Positions 1 through 6,792 of a stretch of DNA of 27,946 nt are shown piece after piece; position 1 is the first letter of the stretch, and the number at the start of each line of letters is the position of its first letter. This stretch comes from JANMCE01 sp031360915 (GTDB taxonomy: Bacteria > Actinomycetota > Acidimicrobiia > Acidimicrobiales > Ilumatobacteraceae), in contig JANMCE010000119.1 in the NCBI GenBank assembly GCA_031360915.1, forward strand, positions 1 to 27,946, read 5' to 3'. Under the pieces are notes generated by a model. That model was not told the origin of the DNA, searched no databases, and was given only the letters and a program-made list of their open reading frames with translations. The position numbers and the translations under genes were made by a program.

Positions 1-2
1 AC

Positions 3-1115
3 GTGAATCACGTCGACCCTGCCTTTGTCATGGGACCGGTCTTCACCACGGCCTACCGAATACTGGGTGGGGCTCAGCCGACTGGGTCCGCAGTGGTAGG
101 CGGCCTCGCATTGTTGGATGAGCGGGGCGACCACGCGACCGAGCGGGAGCGGGCCCACATCACTGCGGTCCGATCACTGGTCGAGGGTGAGTTCGAGGAT
201 GCCGCGAGTCAGTGGGACACGATCGCGATTGCCCATCCGCATGATCTTTTCGCGCTGAAACTGGCGCACGACGCCTGCTTGCATATCGGTGATGACGACA
301 TTCGTTTGCCGTCAGCCCGCCGCGCCGTTGACTCGGGTGCGTTCGGACACGACGAACGGGCTACTGCCGTCGTGAATGCGAACCTTGCCTTCGCCCTGGA
401 AGAAGTTGGCCAGTACGAAGAGGCTGAGCACTGGGGTCGGGCCGCGCTAGCCGCAGAGCCGACGGACCTGTGGGCGCGTCACGCGCTGGCCCATGTGTAC
501 GACGCGACCGAGCGTCATGAGGATGCGCTCAAACTTCTCGTGCCGACGAGCAGTCAGTGGTCGGCGCAGACACTGCTCGCGAATCACATCTGGTGGCATG
601 TCGGTCTGCGGTTGTTGAACCACGGCTCCATCGTTGAAGCGATCGATGTGCTCGATCGAGAATTGGTTTCGCGTACGGCGTTCGGCCTGGCCGACTCGAC
701 GTCGCTGCTCTGGCGCATCGAACTCGCCTCTGCTCCGAGCGCGCCAAGCCTGCGCTGGGAGTCACTGGTGGAGCATTGGGCCAATGTCGCCGAGCGGCAC
801 ACCTGCGGCTTTCTTGATGTGCATGCGGCGATGGCATTCTGTTCGTCCTCTGGGCCACAAGCCGACCAATTCTGGGAGAGCCTGGAGGCGAGCTATACCG
901 AAGGGGACACGTTCAATGATCAAACGTTTCGCGAGGTGGTGAAGCCGATAGCCAGCAGCCTCCGATTGTTTCGAGCAGGTGACCGTAAGGGTGCCCGTGA
1001 CACGATCGAATCAGTCGGCTCCTCACTTCGACGCATCGGTGGCAGCGTCGTACAACGAGATGTTGTGAAGCGGACTGCGGAGCGCGCCGATGACCTCCTC
1101 GGAGTCGTCTCGTGA
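3..1115 (+). CDS. TPR protein of the TTC38 type, 5' end probably cut by the window edge
   Basis: The 370 visible residues are helical and tetratricopeptide-like. The layout is that of TTC38-family proteins: an N-terminal D-P-x-F-x-M-G stretch, then a run of helix pairs (residues about 50-180) with A-E-P-T-D and H-A-L-A-H-V-Y-D segments typical of the family. No enzyme motif or signal peptide is visible, so it should be a cytosolic scaffold or of unknown role. Family members are usually 430-470 residues and the first codon used here is a GTG at base 3, so about 60-100 N-terminal residues probably lie outside the window. Its stop overlaps the GTG of the P450 that follows (GTGA, 1112-1115), which implies translational coupling. 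Family assignment rests on recalled pattern; the biochemical role of bacterial TTC38 proteins is unknown. Confidence 0.75.
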   Translation: MNHVDPAFVMGPVFTTAYRILGGAQPTGSAVVGGLALLDERGDHATERERAHITAVRSLVEGEFEDAASQWDTIAIAHPHDLFALKLAHDACLHIGDDDIRLPSARRAVDSGAFGHDERATAVVNANLAFALEEVGQYEEAEHWGRAALAAEPTDLWARHALAHVYDATERHEDALKLLVPTSSQWSAQTLLANHIWWHVGLRLLNHGSIVEAIDVLDRELVSRTAFGLADSTSLLWRIELASAPSAPSLRWESLVEHWANVAERHTCGFLDVHAAMAFCSSSGPQADQFWESLEASYTEGDTFNDQTFREVVKPIASSLRLFRAGDRKGARDTIESVGSSLRRIGGSVVQRDVVKRTAERADDLLGVVS

Positions 1116-2371
1116 CCGGGCGTCTTCTCGCGCCGTGCGACCTGACTGATCCTGATCTCTACGCCCGTGGTATCCCACAGGATGTCTTCGGCGAGATGAG
1201 AGCGCAGTCAGGCCTCACGTGGACCCCTGACACCTCATCCACCAAAGGTTTTTGGTCTATCACCCGCATGGCCGACCTCATGGTCGTGTCCCGCGATCAC
1301 GCGACGTACTCGTCGGAGTTGGGGCAGATCCAGATCTACGACATAGATGAGGACGTGCGTCGCAAACGGGCCTCGATGATCGATCTTGATCCGCCCATTC
1401 ACACGCGCCTGCGCCGTCTCGTGAGTGCGGTGTTCACACCCCGGCACACGCAGAGTTACGAGGCCGACATCCGCGAGCGCGTCGTTCGACAACTCGACGG
1501 GCTGATCAGCAAGGGCGGCGGTGACTGGGTGCATGAGGTTGCGGCACCTATTCCGATCAGCGTCATTTGCGACATCATGGGTGTGCCAGCCGAAGACCAT
1601 GGCCTGATGATCGAGATGTCGGATTATCTCGTGGCTGGTACCGGGGATCACGAGCTTGATCCGCATGCCTACGGCAACGTCACACCGCTACGCGAACTGC
1701 CGTTCAACTCTCCGGCCGCGTTCGGCATCTTCGACTATGCATGCAAGGCGCGAGCCAAGCGACTCCGGCATCCGACCGATGATCTTCTCACCACGCTGGC
1801 GACAGTGGAGATCGACGGCGAGCGGTTGAGTGAGAACGACTACGGTCGCTTCTTCCAGCTCATGATCTTCGCCGGCAACGAAACGACCCGCTCGTCTATG
1901 GCGCACCTGGCGCTTCACCTTATGGAGTTCGGCGACCAGTTCAACCGCCTGCGAGTCGAGCCGACATTGCTCGACAACGCCCTGGATGAAGTCATCCGCT
2001 ACTCGTCGCCGATTCTGTACTTCCGCCGAACCACGACACGCGACACGGTGCTGTCGGGCACCCAGATCGCGGCGGGCGAGAAGGTGGTCATGTGGTACGC
2101 CGCCGCCAACTTCGATGACGCCGTCTTCCGCGACCCGCTGCAATTTGACCTCGACCGACCGCGCCTGCCGAGCCATGCGGCCTTCGGCGGGGGAGGCGTC
2201 CACTTCTGCCTCGGCGCCGCACTCGCCCGACTCGAAGTGGGCATCCTGATCGACGAGGTGCTGCGACGTGACCTGCGACTCGAACTCGCCGGACCGGTCG
2301 AGTACGTACGATCCAATTTTGTGAACGGCATCGAATCGTTACCGGTGCGTTGCCCGTCGAAAGGTTCATGA
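1112..2371 (+). CDS. Cytochrome P450, steroid/lipid-type actinobacterial class (CYP125/CYP142-like)
   Basis: A 419-residue soluble bacterial P450. Visible landmarks are the I-helix oxygen-activation motif AGNETT (residues 254-259), the K-helix E-x-x-R (E293 to R296) and the heme loop FGGGGVHFCLG with the cysteine ligand at about C366. The AGNETTR form and the N-F-D-D segment before the heme loop are common in actinobacterial CYP125/CYP124/CYP142 relatives, which hydroxylate sterol or fatty chains; the substrate here cannot be read from sequence. It starts at a GTG overlapping the TPR gene and its stop overlaps the next start region (ATGA at 2368-2371), so it sits in the middle of a three-gene coupled unit. 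The minus-strand P450 at 3557-4801 is clearly a paralog: both share a Y-G-N-x-T-P-L segment followed by L-P-F-N-S-P-A. No ferredoxin or reductase gene is in the window. Confidence 0.93.
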   Translation: MTGRLLAPCDLTDPDLYARGIPQDVFGEMRAQSGLTWTPDTSSTKGFWSITRMADLMVVSRDHATYSSELGQIQIYDIDEDVRRKRASMIDLDPPIHTRLRRLVSAVFTPRHTQSYEADIRERVVRQLDGLISKGGGDWVHEVAAPIPISVICDIMGVPAEDHGLMIEMSDYLVAGTGDHELDPHAYGNVTPLRELPFNSPAAFGIFDYACKARAKRLRHPTDDLLTTLATVEIDGERLSENDYGRFFQLMIFAGNETTRSSMAHLALHLMEFGDQFNRLRVEPTLLDNALDEVIRYSSPILYFRRTTTRDTVLSGTQIAAGEKVVMWYAAANFDDAVFRDPLQFDLDRPRLPSHAAFGGGGVHFCLGAALARLEVGILIDEVLRRDLRLELAGPVEYVRSNFVNGIESLPVRCPSKGS

Positions 2372-2373
2372 TC

Positions 2374-3570
2374 ATGTGGGGACTCACGCCCGAGCAGCTT
2401 GACCTGCAGGCCCGTGCCCGTGAGCTGGCCCGTACGGTGATAGCGCCTCGCGCTGCCGAAGTGGATCGCAGCGAGCAGTACCCGTGGGACAACGTGGCTG
2501 CGTTGCAAACGGCGGGCTTCACCGGCATGACCATCCCGAAGGAGCACGGCGGCCCGGGGCACAGCTTGCTCGACGCGGTGCTCGTGGTGGAACAGATGGC
2601 TCAGGTGTGCGGCGTTACCGGTCGCATCACGGTGGAGGCCAACATGGGTGCGGTCTCGGCCATCATGGAATACGGCACCGACAAGCAAAAGTCCCTCGCA
2701 GCATCACTGGTGCTAGCGGGAGACAAACCGGCTATCTGCATCACCGAGCCGGGCGCCGGTTCGGCGGCAACGTCCATGACAACTCGAGCGGACAGGCGGG
2801 GCGACCACTACGTGATCAACGGCTTGAAGCACTGGATTACCGGTGGCGGCGTATCCAAACTTCACCTCATCTTCGCCCGAGTGTTCGATGAGGAGGGTGT
2901 CGAGTTGGGTATCGGGGGCTTCATCGCCGTTCGGGACGAAACACCCGGCCTGGTCATCGGTACCCGCGAGCCGACCATGGGCCTGCGTGGTATCCCCGAG
3001 ACGCAGGTCATCTTCGACAATATGGAGATCGGGGCCGACATGGCGCTCATGCCGCCGTCGGGGTTCAGACGTGGTTTCGCCGATCTGATGAACGCCTACA
3101 ACTCGCAGCGTTGCGGCGCCGGAACCGTCGCACTCGGCATTGCTGGAGGCGCCTACGAACTCGCAGTCGACTACGCCAAAAAGCGCGAGCAGTTCGACCG
3201 CCCCATTGCCGAGTTTCAAGGCCTTCAGTGGATGCTCGCCGACATGTCCACCAAGCTCGAAGCCGCTCGCAGTCTGTCGTACCGCGCCGCTGCTTCTCGA
3301 GGGGTGAACAGTTCGTTCCCCGACCCTACGCTGGCTGCGCAGGCGAAGATCTTTGCGTCCGAACAATCGATCTCCGTCGTCAGTGACGCGCTGCAGATCT
3401 TTGGTGGTCTCGGCTACTCCCGCAACTATCCCCTAGAGCGCATGTATCGCGACGTGCGCATGTTCACCCTCGGCGGCGGAACAGCCCAGGTACTTCGCAC
3501 GCTGGTCGCGTCACGCGAACTCGGCATGCACCTGCCACAAACGAGAGACGGCTACCTCAACGACCGCTGA
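2374..3570 (+). CDS. 3-sulfinopropanoyl-CoA desulfinase-like flavoprotein (acyl-CoA dehydrogenase fold)
   Basis: The protein has the full acyl-CoA dehydrogenase fold: N-terminal helical domain, the middle FAD strand segment ICITEPGAGSA, and a C-terminal helical domain with KKREQFDRPIAEFQ. It lacks a catalytic base. The helix-G position used by IVD/LCAD is Gln (about Q245, in NSQRCGAG), and the position of the usual I-Y-E-G-T Glu is Gly (about G368, in TLGGGTAQ). It has Arg84 in VTGRITVE. Published work on Advenella mimigardefordensis desulfinase (EC 3.13.1.4) names exactly Arg84, Gln246 and Gly366 as its signature, and the ends (LTPEQ near the N-terminus, PQTRDGYL near the C-terminus) also agree with my memory of that protein. 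The predicted reaction is 3-sulfinopropanoyl-CoA to propionyl-CoA plus sulfite. Of two possible ATGs (2368, 2374), 2374 has better spacing (9 nt) to GAAAGG. The 3' end overlaps the facing P450 by 14 bases. Confidence 0.85.
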   Translation: MWGLTPEQLDLQARARELARTVIAPRAAEVDRSEQYPWDNVAALQTAGFTGMTIPKEHGGPGHSLLDAVLVVEQMAQVCGVTGRITVEANMGAVSAIMEYGTDKQKSLAASLVLAGDKPAICITEPGAGSAATSMTTRADRRGDHYVINGLKHWITGGGVSKLHLIFARVFDEEGVELGIGGFIAVRDETPGLVIGTREPTMGLRGIPETQVIFDNMEIGADMALMPPSGFRRGFADLMNAYNSQRCGAGTVALGIAGGAYELAVDYAKKREQFDRPIAEFQGLQWMLADMSTKLEAARSLSYRAAASRGVNSSFPDPTLAAQAKIFASEQSISVVSDALQIFGGLGYSRNYPLERMYRDVRMFTLGGGTAQVLRTLVASRELGMHLPQTRDGYLNDR

Positions 3571-4801
3571 CTCCTGCGGGCAGGTTGAGGATGCCGTTGA
3601 CGAAGTTGCTCGCTACGCGAGTCGGTGCACCAGCCTCGTGAAAGCGGATGCCGCGACGGACGACTTCTTCCAGTAGCAGGCGGATCTCCAGGCGGGCGAG
3701 CGGCGCGCCCAGGCAGTGGTGGCGGCCGAACGTGCCGAACGAGGTGTGATCGGGTTTAGGGTCGCGGCCAACATCGAATTGCAACGGGTCGGCCCAGACC
3801 TCGTCGTCGAAGTTTGACGACGCATACCAAAGCACGGCCCAGTCACCCGCTTTGATCGGCACGCCCCGCACCTGGGTATCAACGGTGGCCGTGCGGCGCA
3901 TATGCAGTACCGGCGTCGCGACCCGGATGATCTCCTCCACCGCACGCGGAATGAGCGACGGGTCGGCGTGCAGGCGTTCCTGCTGATCAGGGTTCAGCGT
4001 GAGTTGATGCACCGCTTGCGATATGGCCGTGCGAGTCGTTTCGTTTCCGGCGAACACGAGGAGTTGGAAGAAGTTGCAGAACTCCTGGTCGCTGAGATGA
4101 TCACCCTCGTACTCGGCTTCCACCAATCGGGTCACCAGATCCCCGGCTGGGCAGCCCTTGCGTTCGACGCGCAGCTTGCGGCCGTACTCAAACAGCGCAT
4201 GCGACGCGGGACTGTTGAATGGCAACAACTCCAAGGGCGTGGTGTTGCCGTAGGCGCTCGGATCGAGCACGTGACTCGAGGTGCCCTCGACCAGTTGGCT
4301 CGACAACTCCACCATGTAGTCGGCATCACTAGCCGGCACACCCAGGATCGACACGATCACCCGGATCGGCAACGGCTCCGACAACAGCGGAACAACGTCG
4401 ACCACGGCACCATCAGAACCGGCAGCGACAAGGCCGTCGAGCAGATCGTTGGTGATGGCCCGGGTGGTTGCTTCGTAGTCGGCCATGCGGGGCAGCGTGA
4501 ACGGCGGCGTCACCAGCCGTCGCAGTCGGGTGTGTTCAGGGGCGTCGCTGTCGATGAGCGACTTGCGGGCTTCCATCGCCTCAGGGCCAAGCTCAAACAG
4601 ATTGGTGAACTGAGCACTGGAAAAAGTGCGCCAGTCTTTCGTGACAGCGGTGACGTCTTCCTTCTTGGTGATGGCCCAAAAGCCGCCCCGGCTGCAGTTC
4701 CATTCCTGCCAGGCGACTGGTTCATCGCGCCGTAAACGAGCAAAACGTTCGTGTGGAATGCCGCCCTGTTCGTAGATTTCCGGACTGGCGATGTCGAGCA
4801 C
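3557..4801 (-). CDS. Cytochrome P450, paralog of the P450 at 1112-2371
   Basis: A P450 of about 414 residues. AGNETT lies at residues 251-256, E-x-x-R at 290-293 and the heme loop FGTFGRHHCLG has its cysteine at about 363. It shares distinctive non-motif stretches with the plus-strand P450 upstream (Y-G-N-T-T-P-L, then L-L-P-F-N-S-P-A, and a C-terminal S-N-F-V-N-G-I-L), so the two arose by duplication. The GTG at 4801 is chosen because AAGGGGG sits 7 bases before it; a TTG 33 bases further upstream (4834) is the longest alternative. The heme loop carries Arg-His-His just before the Cys-Leu-Gly, slightly unlike its paralog. It is divergent from the third P450, with 87 bases between the starts, and convergent with the desulfinase-like gene. 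Substrate unknown; a related sterol or lipid chain is plausible from family alone. Confidence 0.93.
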   Translation of the reverse strand: MLDIASPEIYEQGGIPHERFARLRRDEPVAWQEWNCSRGGFWAITKKEDVTAVTKDWRTFSSAQFTNLFELGPEAMEARKSLIDSDAPEHTRLRRLVTPPFTLPRMADYEATTRAITNDLLDGLVAAGSDGAVVDVVPLLSEPLPIRVIVSILGVPASDADYMVELSSQLVEGTSSHVLDPSAYGNTTPLELLPFNSPASHALFEYGRKLRVERKGCPAGDLVTRLVEAEYEGDHLSDQEFCNFFQLLVFAGNETTRTAISQAVHQLTLNPDQQERLHADPSLIPRAVEEIIRVATPVLHMRRTATVDTQVRGVPIKAGDWAVLWYASSNFDDEVWADPLQFDVGRDPKPDHTSFGTFGRHHCLGAPLARLEIRLLLEEVVRRGIRFHEAGAPTRVASNFVNGILNLPAGVSGR

Positions 4802-4888
4802 GGCGAACCCCCTTGTTCTCCTGTTGTCTAGCAAAAATCACGGGCGTTCTGTACCAAACGACCGGAACCCTGTGGCAGGATCGGGGTC

Positions 4889-6082
4889 ATGGACGGCCGG
4901 CCCGAGTACGACTTCGATTTCCACGGTGACGCGCTGAACCACGTCTTTCATGACTACAAACAGATGCACGCAAAATGTCCCGTGTCGTGGAGCGAGCACT
5001 ACGGCGGATTCTGGTCGATTACTTCGTACGACGACATTCAACGCGCCGAGCATGACTGGGGCACCTACTCGGTCGCGCCGTCGATGATCCTGCCGTCTTT
5101 CGCGACCGAGCGTCCGATGATTCCGCTCGACATTGATCCGCCAGCGCTCACTGCGTACCGTCAGATCCTGCTGCCGTTCTTCACGCCGCAGCGGGTCAAT
5201 ACGCTCACACCCCGCGCCCACGAACTGGCCAAGCGATTGCTCGATGACTACGGCTCAGCATCCACCCTCGATGCCACCCGCTTCGCTCGCATGCTGCCGA
5301 CGATGTTGTTCAGTGAATACGCCGGGTTCCCGCTTGAGGATGCCGAGCAGTTCGACGTGTGGGTTGAAGACATAGTGTTCGCCCGCACGGAAGACCTGAG
5401 TGTCGCGCTCAAGGCCGCCGACGATGTGTACGCCTACTTCACTGACCTTATCGCTCGGCGGCGCCGGGAAGAGCCGGGCCCCGACGTTATCTCCGGGTTA
5501 CTCACGGCCGACTTCCAAGGCCGCGGGCTTACCGACGATGAGATGCTCGACATCTGCTACCTGCTCTTCCTTGCCGGCTTGGAGACAACGGCCGGAACGA
5601 TCCGCGCCAGCCTCTGGCATCTCGCCCAGCATCCCGACGATCTCGCACGTCTCGTCGCCGATCCATCTCGGGTGCCTACCGCAGCCGAGGAGTTCCTGCG
5701 GGCGCTTTCGCCGGTGCAGGCCATGGCTCGCACGCTCAAGCAAGACACCGTCGTTGGTGGCGTGCCGATGAAAGCGGGGGAGCGCGTGGCGCTCGTGTTC
5801 GGCGCTGCCAATCGTGACCCGGCCCGCTTCGAAGCGCCCAACGAAATACGCCTCGACCGCGTCGACAACCCGCACGCCGCGTTCGGTATCGGCGCCCACC
5901 GCTGCCTCGGCAGCAACCTCGCCCGCCGCGAGGTCGTCGTTGCCATCACCGAGTTCATCGCCCGCTATCCCACATTCGAGCTCGCCGAACCCGCCCCCTG
6001 GCACAGCATTGGCCCCCTGTCGCTGCGTGTCCAGTACTCCGCGGAGTTTGAGTCACGTCAGATTTCGCTGGGTGACATCTGA
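4889..6082 (+). CDS. Cytochrome P450, distinct family from the two neighbours
   Basis: A 397-residue P450 with AGLETT in helix I (229-234), E-x-x-R at 268-271 and heme loop FGIGAHRCLG (Cys339). The N-terminal D-F-D-F-H-G segment and the AGLETT variant (Leu where the neighbours have Asn) place it outside the AGNETT pair. The H-R-C-L-G-S-N-L-A-R-R-E ending of the heme loop is common in actinobacterial P450s acting on terpenoid-like or xenobiotic substrates, but no substrate can be assigned. The ATG at 4889 follows a weak GCAGGA sequence. The gene is divergent from the minus-strand P450, and its 3' end overlaps the end of the minus-strand Doc gene by 25 bases (6058-6082). Electron-transfer partners must be encoded elsewhere. 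Confidence 0.93.
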   Translation: MDGRPEYDFDFHGDALNHVFHDYKQMHAKCPVSWSEHYGGFWSITSYDDIQRAEHDWGTYSVAPSMILPSFATERPMIPLDIDPPALTAYRQILLPFFTPQRVNTLTPRAHELAKRLLDDYGSASTLDATRFARMLPTMLFSEYAGFPLEDAEQFDVWVEDIVFARTEDLSVALKAADDVYAYFTDLIARRRREEPGPDVISGLLTADFQGRGLTDDEMLDICYLLFLAGLETTAGTIRASLWHLAQHPDDLARLVADPSRVPTAAEEFLRALSPVQAMARTLKQDTVVGGVPMKAGERVALVFGAANRDPARFEAPNEIRLDRVDNPHAAFGIGAHRCLGSNLARREVVVAITEFIARYPTFELAEPAPWHSIGPLSLRVQYSAEFESRQISLGDI

Positions 6083-6498
6083 CGTGACGGAAACCGAGGA
6101 GCGGCATCAGTGCTGGAGGTACCGACCACCCACCCACAAAAGGCTTCTTCGTCGGTTTCGCCAGCGTCCAGGCGAAGAATGATGCTGTCAGTCTCTGTGC
6201 TGACGGGCAGGTCAAGCGTGAGGCTGTTCATCGAAGCCATGGTCAACATACCGATGAGGCCGGTGCGTTTGTTGCCGTCGAGGAATGGGTGGTTCAAGAC
6301 TATTCGCGAGCAGAGAATGCCGAGGCGCTGCGCGTCCTCCGGATAAATGTAGGTATCCCCGAAGCCGGCAAACGGTGCTTGAAGAGCTGAGCCAAGCAGC
6401 CCGATCTTGACCGACGATGTGACGATCGTTCGGTCGATGCCGAGTACGAGCGCATTGATGGAGACGACCTCGTCGAGACTGAGGCGCCGTGAAATCAC
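6058..6498 (-). CDS. doc: Doc-type toxin, Fic fold (death-on-curing family)
   Basis: The 146-residue product contains the Fic/Doc core motif HPFLDGNKRTG, matching the consensus HPFxxGN-K/G-R. Doc proteins phosphorylate EF-Tu and stop translation. Upstream of the motif are the family features of an N-terminal LSLDEVVSIN helix and a Y-P-E-D-A-Q-R-L-G helix. The start is a GTG at 6498 that overlaps the antitoxin's stop (GTGA), the usual arrangement of coupled toxin-antitoxin pairs. The reading frame stays open far upstream (to 6669), but that extension is Arg-rich and unlike the family. Nothing in the toxin looks broken, although the antitoxin before it is frameshifted. The tail overlaps the end of the facing P450. 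Confidence 0.85.
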   Translation of the reverse strand: MISRRLSLDEVVSINALVLGIDRTIVTSSVKIGLLGSALQAPFAGFGDTYIYPEDAQRLGILCSRIVLNHPFLDGNKRTGLIGMLTMASMNSLTLDLPVSTETDSIILRLDAGETDEEAFCGWVVGTSSTDAAPRFPSRQMSPSEI

Positions 6499-6694
6499 GC
6501 GAGGCGATCCAAGACCGTTTGGTACTTCGCGATGTGCTGGGCCGCGATGTCTGTGACGGTGCCCTGGTCGATGGCCTCGGCCAAGACAACGGCGTCCTGT
6601 ACGGCTGGTTGAACGAGACGCCCGTCTTCTGAGCGCGTTCATTGACAAGCGCCGCAACAGACGGCTCAAACCTGATTGTCACATTTCTGGTCAT
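6495..6694 (-). pseudogene. Ribbon-helix-helix antitoxin partner of Doc, one-base frameshift
   Basis: From ATG 6694 the frame reads MTRNVTIRFEP followed by AALVNERAQKTGVSFNQ, a standard ribbon-helix-helix N-terminus. It then loses sense. Moving by one base at about 6603-6605 (reverse strand AACCAGCCGTACAGG) restores a coherent C-terminus, VQDAVVLAEAIDQGTVTDIA, continuing to DRLA and a TGA that overlaps the Doc GTG. The whole span is 200 bases, one short of 67 codons, consistent with loss of a single base (for example CAGGCC to CAGCC). It may be a real lesion, an assembly error or, less likely, a site of programmed frameshifting. RHH antitoxins repress their own promoter and neutralise the toxin. 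Confidence 0.75.
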
Positions 6695-6743
6695 GGTTAC
6701 GTGATACCGGATGAAGCATCGAATCGGGCCGCAAAACGCCAAG

Positions 6744-6789
6744 GGTCCAGCGCTGAGCGCTGAAACATTGGCACAACGACTGCTGGACC
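6744..6789 (-). terminator. Possible stem-loop just after the permease gene
   Basis: GGTCCAGC (6744-6751) and GCTGGACC (6782-6789) are perfect 8-base inverted arms, located 4 bases past the permease stop in its reading direction. Inside lies a second near-perfect palindrome, CAGCGCT-G-AGCGCTG (6748-6762). Only a weak TTTT follows on the minus strand, so Rho-independent function is uncertain. The inner palindrome could instead be an operator for the toxin-antitoxin pair downstream. Confidence 0.4.
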
Positions 6790-6792
6790 GCG

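Noticed and set aside
3902..4735. 277-codon plus-strand frame
   Set aside because: Antisense to the P450 at 3557-4801; the P450 motifs decide the coding strand.
4863..4891. GGAACC-N16-GTC before the third P450
   Set aside because: The would-be -10 element touches the ATG, so transcription would start inside the gene; probably chance in GC-rich DNA.
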